DNA of 18,018 nt, taken from Zetaproteobacteria bacterium (lineage in GTDB: Bacteria; Pseudomonadota; Alphaproteobacteria; Micavibrionales; Micavibrionaceae). A program made the position numbers and the translations under genes. The notes beneath the pieces are model-generated. The model saw only the letters and a program-made list of their open reading frames with translations. It was not told the origin of the DNA and made no database searches. This document shows positions 10,426-18,018 of this stretch, piece by piece. Each line of letters opens with the position of its first letter. The stretch's first letter is position 1. The DNA is taken from contig NVXI01000005.1 of assembly GCA_002747015.1 (NCBI GenBank), positions 62,605 to 80,622 on the forward strand. Reading direction: 5' to 3'.

Positions 10426-11817
10426 TTATTCCATTGCTTTGATAATGCTTTCAGTCATTTTCTTGGCATCGCCCAATAACATCATCGTGTTATCTTCGAA
10501 GAATAGAGGGTTATCAATGCCAGCATAACCACTGCCGAGTGAGCGTTTTACGAATAAAACCGTCTTGGCATTCTCAACATCAAGAATAGGCATACCATAG
10601 ATGGGTGAGCTGGAATCATTTTTTGCTGCAGGGTTGGTTATGTCATTTGCACCAATAACATAGGCCACATCAGCTTGCGCAAAATCGCGGTTAATGTTTT
10701 CCATTTCAAATACGACATCATATGGAACATTTGCTTCAGCTAACAGAACATTCATATGACCAGGCATGCGTCCAGCAACAGGGTGAATGGCATATGTAAC
10801 CTCAACACCTTCTTTGCTTAGAGTGTCTGCTAATTCGCGCACAGCATGTTGTGCTTGTGCAACGGCCATGCCGTAGCCGGGTACGATGATTACTTTTGAT
10901 GCGTTTTTCATGATATAAGCGGCGTCTTCTGCCGCGCCAAGATGTGCATGGCGATCGCCCAGATCATCTTCTCCATTTGTGTCCTGATCATTACCGCCAA
11001 ACCCGCCAAGAACAACATTTAGGAACGATCTATTCATGCCTTTACACATAATATAGGATAATATTGCACCCGACGCACCGACAAGGGCACCTGTTATAAT
11101 CAATAGGTTGTTGTGGAGGGTGAAGCCAATACCGGCAGCCGCCCAACCAGAGTATGAGTTAAGCATAGATACGATAACGGGCATATCTGCGCCACCAATT
11201 GGAATAATAATAAGGACACCAAGTGCAAAAGCAACAAGAGCGATAAGCCAGAACCAAAAGGCACTTCCTGTCCAGCAAAGGATAATTATCATCAGCAATA
11301 GCGAACAGCCAAGCAGGGCATTCAATTTATGTTGCCCAAGGAATGTAATAGGTTTTCCAGATATTTTACCACATAACTTCCCCCATGCAACGATCGATCC
11401 GGTAAATGTGATCGCACCAATCGCAAGTCCCAAAGACATCTCGATTAAGCTCACTGTTTTAATATCACCGGGTGTTCCAATATTAAAAACTTCTGGATTA
11501 TAAAACGCGGATCCTGCAACGCAAACAGCCGCTAAACCAACCAAAGAGTGAAACGCGGCCATAAGCTCTGGTAAGGCCGTCATTTTAATGGTTTTCGCAA
11601 TATGCGTGCCAATTGTACCACCAATCGCAATGGCGATAATAATCCATGTCCAGCCTTCCACTTGAGGTGAAAAAAGGGTGGTCGCAATGGCAAGTCCCAT
11701 ACCGATCATACCAAGATGCAGCCCTTTGCGTGCAGATTCAGGGTGTGATAATCCGCGCAGAGCAAGAATGAAAAGGACGGCTGATGCTATATATGCAAGA
11801 GATGAAAGAGTGGCCAT
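10426..11817 (-). CDS. pntB: NAD(P) transhydrogenase subunit beta PntB
   Basis: PntB is the beta subunit of the inner-membrane transhydrogenase, which uses the proton gradient to drive hydride transfer from NADH to NADP+, supplying NADPH. The 463-residue protein starts with a block of transmembrane helices (to about residue 260), including FHSLVGLAAV with His90, equivalent to the E. coli proton-channel histidine. The C-terminal NADP-binding domain III follows: IIVPGYGMAVAQAQ (310-323), HPVAGRMPGHMNVLL, IGANDITNPAA and the GYAGIDNPLF loop. Length and motifs are typical. AAGGG precedes the ATG by about 10 bases, inside the end of pntAb, and the gap between the two genes is 6 bases, so they are coupled. 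It is the last gene of the operon. No clear terminator hairpin with a T run follows it. Confidence 0.97.
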   Translation of the reverse strand: MATLSSLAYIASAVLFILALRGLSHPESARKGLHLGMIGMGLAIATTLFSPQVEGWTWIIIAIAIGGTIGTHIAKTIKMTALPELMAAFHSLVGLAAVCVAGSAFYNPEVFNIGTPGDIKTVSLIEMSLGLAIGAITFTGSIVAWGKLCGKISGKPITFLGQHKLNALLGCSLLLMIIILCWTGSAFWFWLIALVAFALGVLIIIPIGGADMPVIVSMLNSYSGWAAAGIGFTLHNNLLIITGALVGASGAILSYIMCKGMNRSFLNVVLGGFGGNDQDTNGEDDLGDRHAHLGAAEDAAYIMKNASKVIIVPGYGMAVAQAQHAVRELADTLSKEGVEVTYAIHPVAGRMPGHMNVLLAEANVPYDVVFEMENINRDFAQADVAYVIGANDITNPAAKNDSSSPIYGMPILDVENAKTVLFVKRSLGSGYAGIDNPLFFEDNTMMLLGDAKKMTESIIKAME

Positions 11818-11823
11818 GGTGTA

Positions 11824-12240
11824 TTATCCCTTTTTCTGAAACATGTGGAGCATACGTTTTGTAATGACGAAGCCACCAAAAATATTGATAGAGGCAAAAA
11901 CAACTGCAAGAAACCCTAAAAAGCTGGAGAAGCCAGATTCTGACATTGCGCCTGTTGCGACGACTGCGCCGACAATAATAACGGAGGAAATTGCATTTGT
12001 TAGCCCCATAAGCGGAGAGTGAAGTGCAGGAGTAACGCGCCAAACAACGTGATACCCGACAAAACAAGCGAGAATAAATATGGTTAGGCCTGTGATAATA
12101 AAGGGTTCGGTATGTGCACCACTTTCAGAGATGATGGTACCAGCATCTACTGCAAATTCAGATGCAGAATCTGCGGCTTCTTGCAATGTTTTTGCAAGAG
12201 ATTCCCAGCTTTCCGTTAATGTTCGTTCATCTTTAGACAT
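11824..12240 (-). CDS. pntAb: NAD(P) transhydrogenase membrane subunit PntAb
   Basis: This is the small membrane subunit of a three-part transhydrogenase, corresponding to the C-terminal membrane half of E. coli PntA. It is 138 residues long with an unusual hydrophilic N-terminal arm of about 45 residues, then three to four membrane helices: [20 protein letters not shown] (about 47-66), the conserved [20 protein letters not shown] (67-86), [14 protein letters not shown] and [18 protein letters not shown]. The protein ends in a basic [11 protein letters not shown] tail. GGGG (12248-12251) is 7 bases before the ATG. It lies 18 bases after pntAa and 6 before pntB. The split of PntA into two genes is the Rhodospirillum-type arrangement common in Alphaproteobacteria. 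Confidence 0.95.
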   Translation of the reverse strand: MSKDERTLTESWESLAKTLQEAADSASEFAVDAGTIISESGAHTEPFIITGLTIFILACFVGYHVVWRVTPALHSPLMGLTNAISSVIIVGAVVATGAMSESGFSSFLGFLAVVFASINIFGGFVITKRMLHMFQKKG

Positions 12241-12258
12241 AATTTATCCCCATCTGTC

Positions 12259-13476
12259 CTATTTTGTGTCTTTGTCTTTTTTCGATTGTTTGCTCTCGGC
12301 TTTATCGGCCTTATCAGTTTTAGATTTCTTGGATTCCGTTTTTTCGGTAAAATTTGGATGGATAATCGCTCCATCTTTTGTCATGCAGATTCCTTGTATA
12401 ATAGCATCTTCCCAGTCGATTTTCAGAGCTTTGGAGTCTTTATCAATAATCAGGTTCAGAAGGTTTAACAGGTTTTTGGCATACAGAGATGATGTGTCGG
12501 CAGCCAATCTACTTGGTACATTAATATGTCCAATAATTGTCACATCATTTTTAACAGTAACTTCACCAGCTTTCGATGATGCGCAATTTCCACCAGTTTC
12601 AACAGCCAAATCGACGATGACTGATCCTGGTTTCATTGATTTTACCATCGCCGCACTGATAAGTTTGGGCGCAGGGCGGCCAGGTATAAGTGCAGTCGTA
12701 ATAACGATATCTTGTTTTGCGATATGCTTTTCAACCAACTCGGCTTGCTGTTTTTTGTAGTCAGCAGACATTTCCTTGGCATAGCCACCGGCCGTTTCCG
12801 CCTGTGTAAATTCTTCATTTTCTACAGCAATAAAGCTGGCACCAAGGGATTCAACCTGTTCTTTCGCGGCGGGGCGCACGTCAGTTGCAGAGACCACTGC
12901 ACCTAAACGGCGCGCGGTTGCAATGGCTTGTAACCCAGCAACACCAGCGCCCATAACAAAGACCTTGGCCGGTGGAACTGTGCCAGCGGCGGTCATCATC
13001 ATTGGAAAGGCATGTGGATAATACTCGGCGGCATCCAATACGGATTTATAGCCAGCTAAATTTGATTGGGAAGACAACACATCCATGCTTTGTGCACGAC
13101 TGATACGGGGAACAAATTCCATGGAAAATGCGGTGACTTTTGCTTTTGCACAATCTTTCAAAATGTCCTTGTTAGAGAATGGCGCCAACATGGCAATAAG
13201 AAGTGAGCCTTTTGGAATATCTTTTAACTCATCGGCCGTTGGTGCTTGTACTTTTAAGATTATATCCGTGCCTTTAACTGTCTCGGAAAAGTCTTTAACA
13301 ATTTTTGCACCGGCATCCTTATAGGCATTGTCTGTGTACGCCGCATACTGACCTGCGCCAGATTCAATTGTGACGTGGCATTCTGATGCAATCAGTTTTT
13401 TAACGGTTTCAGGTGATGCTGCAACACGCTTTTCATGCGCGGCAGTTTCTTTCGGGATGGAAATGTTTAGTCCCAC
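12259..13476 (-). CDS. pntAa: NAD(P) transhydrogenase soluble subunit PntAa
   Basis: PntAa is the cytoplasmic NAD(H)-binding domain I of transhydrogenase, related to alanine dehydrogenase. In this 405-residue protein the family motifs are IPKETAAHEKRVA (7-19), VPRISRAQSMD (122-132), the Rossmann glycine motif GAGVAG (176-181) with the acidic Asp199 that binds the NAD ribose, and VDLAVETGGNC. The start is a GTG at 13476 with GGGGGA 9 bases upstream; an ATG just upstream is out of frame. The last 29 residues (from Thr377) are almost entirely Lys, Ser, Asp, Thr, Glu and Ala and make the protein longer than the roughly 384-residue Rhodospirillum subunit. It is the first gene of the pnt operon, transcribed away from the tolC-type gene. 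Confidence 0.96.
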   Translation of the reverse strand: MGLNISIPKETAAHEKRVAASPETVKKLIASECHVTIESGAGQYAAYTDNAYKDAGAKIVKDFSETVKGTDIILKVQAPTADELKDIPKGSLLIAMLAPFSNKDILKDCAKAKVTAFSMEFVPRISRAQSMDVLSSQSNLAGYKSVLDAAEYYPHAFPMMMTAAGTVPPAKVFVMGAGVAGLQAIATARRLGAVVSATDVRPAAKEQVESLGASFIAVENEEFTQAETAGGYAKEMSADYKKQQAELVEKHIAKQDIVITTALIPGRPAPKLISAAMVKSMKPGSVIVDLAVETGGNCASSKAGEVTVKNDVTIIGHINVPSRLAADTSSLYAKNLLNLLNLIIDKDSKALKIDWEDAIIQGICMTKDGAIIHPNFTEKTESKKSKTDKADKAESKQSKKDKDTK

Positions 13477-13485
13477 GATCTATAG

Positions 13486-13491
13486 TCCCCC
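13486..13491 (-). promoter_or_regulatory. Ribosome binding site for the GTG start of pntAa
   Basis: GGGGGA on the minus strand ends 9 bases before the GTG at 13476. It supports a GTG start because no in-frame ATG exists nearby. Confidence 0.65.
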
Positions 13492-13645
13492 ATAATGAAA
13501 ATATAAACATTACGATGCATTATTTCTGTGTTTTTGTGAAGAGGGATAATACAAGAATACCATTTAAATCTGGAAAAGAATGGTGATAATACCTTATGTT
13601 ATTTAACTATTCGCATGCAATGCCTTGAATTAACAATTATTTTTG

Positions 13646-13667
13646 CTTAACATGCTATGTTCTTAAG
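13646..13667. promoter_or_regulatory. Dyad in the pntAa-tolC divergent spacer, candidate operator
   Basis: CTTAACAT (13646-13653) is mirrored by ATGTTCTTAAG (13657-13667) with one extra C at 13662. It lies about 50-70 bases before the tolC-type start and overlaps a weak promoter-like pair (TTGAAT 13625-13630 and TAACAT 13648-13653, 17 bases apart). The right-hand TTCTTAAG (13660-13667) recurs at 13692-13699, 32 bases on. This may be where the secretion operon is controlled. I saw no convincing promoter for the pnt operon in the other direction. Confidence 0.3.
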
Positions 13668-13714
13668 CGTGTTTCTATCGCTTCCACTTTATTCTTAAGT
13701 GCATAGGTTCTTTT

Positions 13715-15037
13715 ATGCGTATTAAACGTATTTTGATGCTTGCTTTTGTTTCGATGTGTGCTCTTGGTGTGTCAGGGGGCGCATCTGCACAAAATCTTCG
13801 TGAGGCGGTTGTTTATGCACTGGAAAATCACCCTGCCATTGAAGGTGCACGTTTAGGTTATGGCGCAGCAGAGCATAGTAAATCTGCCGTTTTTTCAGAG
13901 TTTTTCCCAGAGGTTTCAATCGGTATTACTGCGGGACGTACCTATCAGGATAATGCAACAAGTCGTGGTCTGAGTGTAACGCGTGGTGCGGCATATTCAG
14001 GTATTGGTGAAGGGAATATTGTTTTACGTCAGATGTTGTTCGATGGTTTTGAGGTGCGAAACCGCGTGCGCTCTGCAGATGCGCGTGTAAAATCATTAAG
14101 TTATACATTGCTTGATGTTGAAGGACTTGTATCACTTCGCGTTGCACAAAGTTATGTCGATATTTTGAGAATCAGCCACGCATTAAAGATATTGTCGGAG
14201 CAAGCCGTCAGTATCAAAGATTATGAACGGCGTATTACTGATATGGTTTCCGAGGGTGTCGCTGATGAGGTTGAATTGCAACAAGCAAGAGATGTCGCAA
14301 TGGTTATTGATGGTATTAGCGTCGAATATCAGGGGCAGTTAATATCTGCGCGTGCAATGTATGTGGAGGCCGCCGGGCAGGCGTTTAGAGATGGTGTTAA
14401 GTATACACCGGCATCACTGGCATCTTTTATAGTCGAAAATCTCACCAGTGCTGTTGCAAGAGCAAAAGAAAACCATCCTGCGTTGCAATCGGCACGTATG
14501 GATTCGAAAGCCGCGCGTCATGAGATGCGGGCGGAATATGCACGTATGTACCCTGATCTGAATGGAGAATTATCCTATGCGAAGACAGATAAAAAGGATC
14601 TTATTGGCGGAGAGTCACAGGATGCCCGCGCTGTTATTCGCCTAAGTTGGAATTTTTCAACAGGAGGAAAGGCCTTTTCTACGATGCGCCAAAAACGTTA
14701 TGAGCATTATGAAATTGCGGCAAGGCATGAAGCCTTATCCCGTGAGGTTGAACGTGATATTTATCAGGCATATGCCAATTACAATACGTTGAAACGTAAA
14801 TTTACGTTATCAGTTGAACGCGTGGGTTTAAATGATAAGCTGATGAGTGCATATGAAGCAAAATTTGAAGGTTCTCGTATTAGTCTTTTGGACCTGATGC
14901 GTGCGGAAAGCCAGCTATTTAATGCACGTTTGGCAGAAAACGACAATAAATATTATCTTTTATCGGCTGAATATGGCGTGTTGTCGTCGTTGGGGACGCT
15001 GAAAGATGTTTTAATCTCTGCACAAACTGGGGAGTAA
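13715..15037 (+). CDS. TolC-family outer membrane protein of a type I secretion system
   Basis: TolC-family proteins are trimeric outer-membrane channels with a long periplasmic helical tunnel. The 440-residue product begins with a classic signal peptide (Arg/Lys at 2-5, hydrophobic core, cleavage after A-S-A at residue 25). Two outer-membrane-efflux repeats follow: the first starts LREAVVYALENHPAIEGARLGYGAAEH, the second AVARAKENHPALQSARMDSKAARHEM. These repeats place the helices that pair with the HlyD adaptor. The FDGFEVRNRVRSADARVKS and LLDLMRAESQLFNARL segments are typical of type I secretion members. AGG lies 7 bases before the ATG. The gene is followed at once by an ABC transporter whose ribosome site overlaps its last codons. 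LapE-like by context; the specific symbol is not certain. Confidence 0.92.
   Translation: MRIKRILMLAFVSMCALGVSGGASAQNLREAVVYALENHPAIEGARLGYGAAEHSKSAVFSEFFPEVSIGITAGRTYQDNATSRGLSVTRGAAYSGIGEGNIVLRQMLFDGFEVRNRVRSADARVKSLSYTLLDVEGLVSLRVAQSYVDILRISHALKILSEQAVSIKDYERRITDMVSEGVADEVELQQARDVAMVIDGISVEYQGQLISARAMYVEAAGQAFRDGVKYTPASLASFIVENLTSAVARAKENHPALQSARMDSKAARHEMRAEYARMYPDLNGELSYAKTDKKDLIGGESQDARAVIRLSWNFSTGGKAFSTMRQKRYEHYEIAARHEALSREVERDIYQAYANYNTLKRKFTLSVERVGLNDKLMSAYEAKFEGSRISLLDLMRAESQLFNARLAENDNKYYLLSAEYGVLSSLGTLKDVLISAQTGE
15029..15034 (+). promoter_or_regulatory. Ribosome binding site pointing to a non-standard start of the ABC transporter
   Basis: GGGGAG covers the last codons of the tolC-type gene, directly before its TAA. 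The only codons in the ABC frame at suitable distance are ATT (15039, 4 bases), ATC (15042, 7 bases) and GTT (15045, 10 bases). No ribosome site precedes the TTG codons at 15099 and 15102. Confidence 0.5.
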
Positions 15038-15041
15038 GATT

Positions 15042-17213
15042 ATCGTTAAGACACCTGCGGAAGATAGTCCTTATGTATTCGATCCCAGTGGTGATCCGTT
15101 GTTGGATTGCCTTGTCTATTTATGTCGGTATTTTGGTAAACCTAAATCTTCCGAAACAATTAAATCCGGACTTGCCTATGATGAAAAGGGGCTTGATCCT
15201 GCGTTGTTCTGCGATGCAGCATCCCGTCTCGATTTAAAGGCCGAGATTATTAAAAAGGCTGACATTACAAAAATAGCAAAACCAATATTACCGTGTATTT
15301 TGTTTTTAAGCGGGGATCACCCCTGTATATTATTGGAAATATCTTCTGCACAAAACACTGTGAAAATTTTCCTTCCTGAAACGGGCGCAGTGCGTGATTT
15401 GAGTATCGAGGAGGTGATGGCCGATTATACTGGGTATGCGATCTTTATTCATCCGCGTGCAACCTTTAACATGCCTGAGACGCCGCGCGTGGATAGTGGT
15501 GATAATCATTGGTTCTGGGGGTTGGTTAAGCAGAGTCGCTCAACCTATATAATGGTGATTGTGGCCTCCTTATTTATTAATCTTTTTGCTTTGGTCAGTC
15601 CGCTATTTATCATGAATGTCTATGATCGTGTTATTCCCAATAATGCGATTGAGACAGGGTGGGCGCTTGGTATTGGTGCGTTGGTTGCGTTTATGTTTGA
15701 TTTTATATTCCGAACGGTTCGTGGATATATGATTGATTTTTCTGGGCGACGCACTGATGTTTTGGCCACGCGGCGTATTTATGATCATGTGTTGGATATG
15801 AAATTAGCAGACCGGCCCAGCTCTAGCGGTGGCTTTGCGAATATGTTGCGGGATTTTGATTCGGTACGGGAGTTTTTTACGTCTGCAACGATCACAGCGT
15901 TGGTTGATTTGCCGTTTTCTTTGCTGTTTTTATTCTTTGTTTACCAACTGGGGGGCTCAATTGCCTTTATCCTTGTTGGTTTAATTTTTCTTGCGATGAT
16001 GGTTGGATTTTTTATTCAATTAAGTTTGAAACATTTGATTCGAAAATCTGTGCAAGCAACGCAAACTCGCCACGGATTACTGGTTGAAACAATCCATGGA
16101 TTGGAAACGATCAAGGCCAATCATGCGGATGGCCGTTTTCGTGCGCGTTATGGTGAGTATATCGGTGAGGATGCCGCTTACGCACAAAAATCACGGTTTT
16201 TATCTGCCTTGGGCGTTAATATTGCCACATTCTTACAGCAAATAGCCTCTGTGATTATTATCCTGAGTGGTATGTATTTGGTGCAAGATGGTGATATGAG
16301 CGTTGGTGGATTAATTGCGTGTGTTATATTGGGCGGTCGTGCGATTGCTCCAATTGGTCAAATTGCGAATTTAATTACAAAATACCATTATGCTGGAGGA
16401 GCTCTTAAAACGTTAGATAAAATTATGTCTTCGGATGTTGAGCGTCCTCCGGGACGCGAGTTTTTGCATCGTCCCGATCTCTCAGGACATATAACGTTTG
16501 AGGATGTTTCGTTTTCTTACCCACAGGCGGATGTTCCGGTGTTAAAGGATGTGTCCTTTACGATTCAGCAGGGGGAGCGCGTTGGCATTATTGGGCGCGT
16601 TGGCTCAGGTAAAAGTACAATTGCGCGCTTGATGCTGCATTTATATGACCCTGATACGGGTGTTATTTTGGCGGATAACACAGATTATAGGCAAATTGAT
16701 CCGGCTGATCTGCGTAAAAATATTGCGTATTTATCGCAAGATGTTGTGCTGTTCCAAGGTAGCATACGTGAAAATATTACCGCTTCTGCCCCGCATGTGA
16801 GTGAGGAAGAGATTCTGGTTTGTGCCAAAGCCGCAGGGGTTGATGAATTTGTATCGCGCCATCCTATGGGTTATGACGCGCCAGTGGGAGAACAGGGGAA
16901 TGCACTCTCGGGCGGTCAACGTCAAGCAATTGCGCTTGCACGGGCAATGATAACAAAGCCTAATATTCTAATTTGTGATGAGCCAACCAGCGCAATGGAC
17001 GTGCATGCAGAAAATAGATTCTGTAAGTACGTGCGGGATCAAACAAAGGGTAAAACTTTCATTCTCGTGACACATAAGCATTCAATGTTGACAATGGTTG
17101 ACCGGCTTATTCTAATCCATGAGGGTAGGGTCATTATGGATGGTCGGCGCGATGATGTTATTGCGGCGCTTAATTCCGGCTCAATTAAAGTGGGTGAGGC
17201 GCAGGGCATATGA
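15042..17213 (+). CDS. LapB-like type I secretion ABC transporter with degenerate C39 domain
   Basis: This inner-membrane ATPase would drive export of an unfolded protein from cytoplasm to outside with its TolC and HlyD partners. From 15042 it has 723 residues: a C39-peptidase-like N-terminal domain (to about 140), a six-helix membrane domain (about 165-435) with the LapB-like SPLFIMNVYDRVIPNNAIET segment, then an ATPase domain with Walker A GRVGSGKS (518-525), signature LSGGQ (622-626) and Walker B ILICDEPTS (642-650). The peptidase cysteine position is proline (GDPLLDCL), so it should not cleave leader peptides; this fits transporters of RTX adhesins such as LapB. The start is uncertain: the first ordinary start codon, TTG 15099, falls inside the conserved DPLLD motif, so I place the start upstream at ATC 15042 (or ATT 15039). 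The stop overlaps the next gene. Confidence 0.9.
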   Translation: MVKTPAEDSPYVFDPSGDPLLDCLVYLCRYFGKPKSSETIKSGLAYDEKGLDPALFCDAASRLDLKAEIIKKADITKIAKPILPCILFLSGDHPCILLEISSAQNTVKIFLPETGAVRDLSIEEVMADYTGYAIFIHPRATFNMPETPRVDSGDNHWFWGLVKQSRSTYIMVIVASLFINLFALVSPLFIMNVYDRVIPNNAIETGWALGIGALVAFMFDFIFRTVRGYMIDFSGRRTDVLATRRIYDHVLDMKLADRPSSSGGFANMLRDFDSVREFFTSATITALVDLPFSLLFLFFVYQLGGSIAFILVGLIFLAMMVGFFIQLSLKHLIRKSVQATQTRHGLLVETIHGLETIKANHADGRFRARYGEYIGEDAAYAQKSRFLSALGVNIATFLQQIASVIIILSGMYLVQDGDMSVGGLIACVILGGRAIAPIGQIANLITKYHYAGGALKTLDKIMSSDVERPPGREFLHRPDLSGHITFEDVSFSYPQADVPVLKDVSFTIQQGERVGIIGRVGSGKSTIARLMLHLYDPDTGVILADNTDYRQIDPADLRKNIAYLSQDVVLFQGSIRENITASAPHVSEEEILVCAKAAGVDEFVSRHPMGYDAPVGEQGNALSGGQRQAIALARAMITKPNILICDEPTSAMDVHAENRFCKYVRDQTKGKTFILVTHKHSMLTMVDRLILIHEGRVIMDGRRDDVIAALNSGSIKVGEAQGI

Positions 17214-18018
17214 GTGTAAAAGAAACTGATTATATGTGCACATTAGAGGCGGCAACCAGAATGAAACTGGCGACACCTGTGATCGTCCTGTTTTTCACGA
17301 TAATTTCTTTTTTGGTTTTCTTCTTTTCTTGGGCTGCTGTTACTGAAATTGAGGAATTGACACGCGGACAGGGGCAAGTCATCCCATCACAGGAAATTCA
17401 AGTGGTGCAGAGCCTTGAGGGTGGTATTGTAAAAGAAATCTTGGTACGAAAGGGTGATTTGGTAAAAAAGGGGCAAATTTTATTACGGATCAGTGATGTC
17501 CTTTTTTCATCAGAACAACGCGGCACGCAGGCACGTTTTTTGGGATTGGAAGCAAAGAAATTCAGGTTGACGGCAGAGGCGAATGGAACGCCATTTGATA
17601 TGCCAAATGAAATTGTCAGCAAGGCTTATGATATTTCTAAAAATGAGAAAGCATTATACGATTCGCGTCAGAAGGAACTTTCCTCTGCTTTCGCTATCCA
17701 AGATGATAAGGTTGCAAAGGCCGAAGCGGATTTAAGCGGTGTTCAGGCCGAAATAAATGGTTTTTCTCAGAGTAAAAAATTATTGAATAAGGAATTGGGC
17801 ATAATTAAAAACATGGTTGCCAAACGTGCCGTTCCAAAAATGGAACAAATTAGGCTAGAACGCGAGCTTGCGGATTTATCAGGGAAACTTAATGCGCGCA
17901 TTCAAGAGAAAAAAGGACTGCGAGCCGTATTGAGTAGCGCAAAAAATGAACGCAATGCACAAGATTATAAATTTAGATCCGTGGCGCTTGAAGAATTAAA
18001 CGACGTTGAAACGCAAAT
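17210..18018 (+). CDS. HlyD/LapC-family type I secretion membrane-fusion protein (3' end outside window)
   Basis: The adaptor bridges the ABC transporter in the inner membrane and the TolC channel. The ATG overlaps the transporter's stop (ATGA), with GAGG 10 bases upstream. The frame is open to the window end, giving 269 residues. A short cytoplasmic N-terminus is followed by one membrane helix (about 21-43, rich in Phe, Ile and Val), then the family-typical RGQGQVIPSQEIQVVQSLEGG (52-72) and a lipoyl-like half-motif VRKGDLVKKGQILLRI (79-94). A long coiled-coil region then starts (LYDSRQKELSSA onward) and runs to the window edge. The missing part should include the rest of the coiled coil, the second lipoyl half and the beta-barrel. 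The family is clear; the secreted substrate is not. Confidence 0.92.
   Translation, partial: MSVKETDYMCTLEAATRMKLATPVIVLFFTIISFLVFFFSWAAVTEIEELTRGQGQVIPSQEIQVVQSLEGGIVKEILVRKGDLVKKGQILLRISDVLFSSEQRGTQARFLGLEAKKFRLTAEANGTPFDMPNEIVSKAYDISKNEKALYDSRQKELSSAFAIQDDKVAKAEADLSGVQAEINGFSQSKKLLNKELGIIKNMVAKRAVPKMEQIRLERELADLSGKLNARIQEKKGLRAVLSSAKNERNAQDYKFRSVALEELNDVETQ

Noticed and set aside
11108..11503. 131-residue plus-strand open frame opposite pntB
   Set aside because: Antisense shadow of transmembrane-coding sequence; no independent signals.
12080..12760. 226-residue plus-strand open frame opposite pntAb and pntAa
   Set aside because: It is antisense to two strongly conserved genes and its product has no recognisable domain.
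13013..13021. Second perfect DnaA nonamer (minus sense)
   Set aside because: It lies within pntAa coding sequence and is accounted for by the codons for Tyr-Pro-His; no regulatory context.
13630..13666. TTAA repeats before the tolC-type gene as CtrA sites
   Set aside because: The spacings are 12 and 13 bases rather than the 7 of the CtrA consensus, and the region is AT-rich.

Overview
The window looks like a chromosomal segment of an alphaproteobacterium with a moderate, somewhat AT-leaning base composition. The evidence is the gene order ftsA-ftsZ-lpxC-bamD-recN-ligA, which I know as typical of Alphaproteobacteria, and the three-subunit proton-translocating transhydrogenase (pntAa-pntAb-pntB) known from Rhodospirillum. 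I cannot place it below class from sequence alone.

Layout. Bases 1-2676 hold the end of the division and cell-wall cluster: the C-terminal part of FtsA, a 264-base spacer with possible regulatory boxes, and a long FtsZ. Bases 2871-4760 carry two outer-membrane genes, lpxC (lipid A synthesis) and bamD (beta-barrel assembly). Each is preceded by its own intrinsic terminator and an AT-rich inverted repeat. Bases 4807-8913 are a tightly packed DNA-maintenance block: recN, a small VOC-fold gene overlapping recN by four bases, and ligA. A hairpin at 8938-8956 ends ligA and also ends the convergent minus-strand unit behind it.

Bases 8983-10263 (minus strand) hold a 79-residue protein of unknown function preceded by an alpha/beta hydrolase. 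Bases 10426-13476 (minus strand) are the transhydrogenase operon. A 238-base divergent spacer separates it from a plus-strand type I secretion operon: a TolC-family outer-membrane protein, a LapB-like ABC transporter and an HlyD/LapC-like adaptor cut off by the window end. The three genes are coupled by overlaps or near-overlaps. Together they would form a channel across both membranes, most likely exporting a large RTX-type adhesin or similar protein. No substrate gene lies in the window.

Most of the window is conserved housekeeping DNA, and I see no mobile elements, CRISPR, tRNA or rRNA. The points most worth checking are: the lack of an ordinary start codon for the full-length ABC transporter, a perfect DnaA box plus an MraZ-like box pair just upstream of ftsZ, the VOC gene wedged between recN and ligA, dyads over the bamD, lpxC and tolC upstream regions, the unknown 79-residue protein, and a lysine-rich tail on PntAa.
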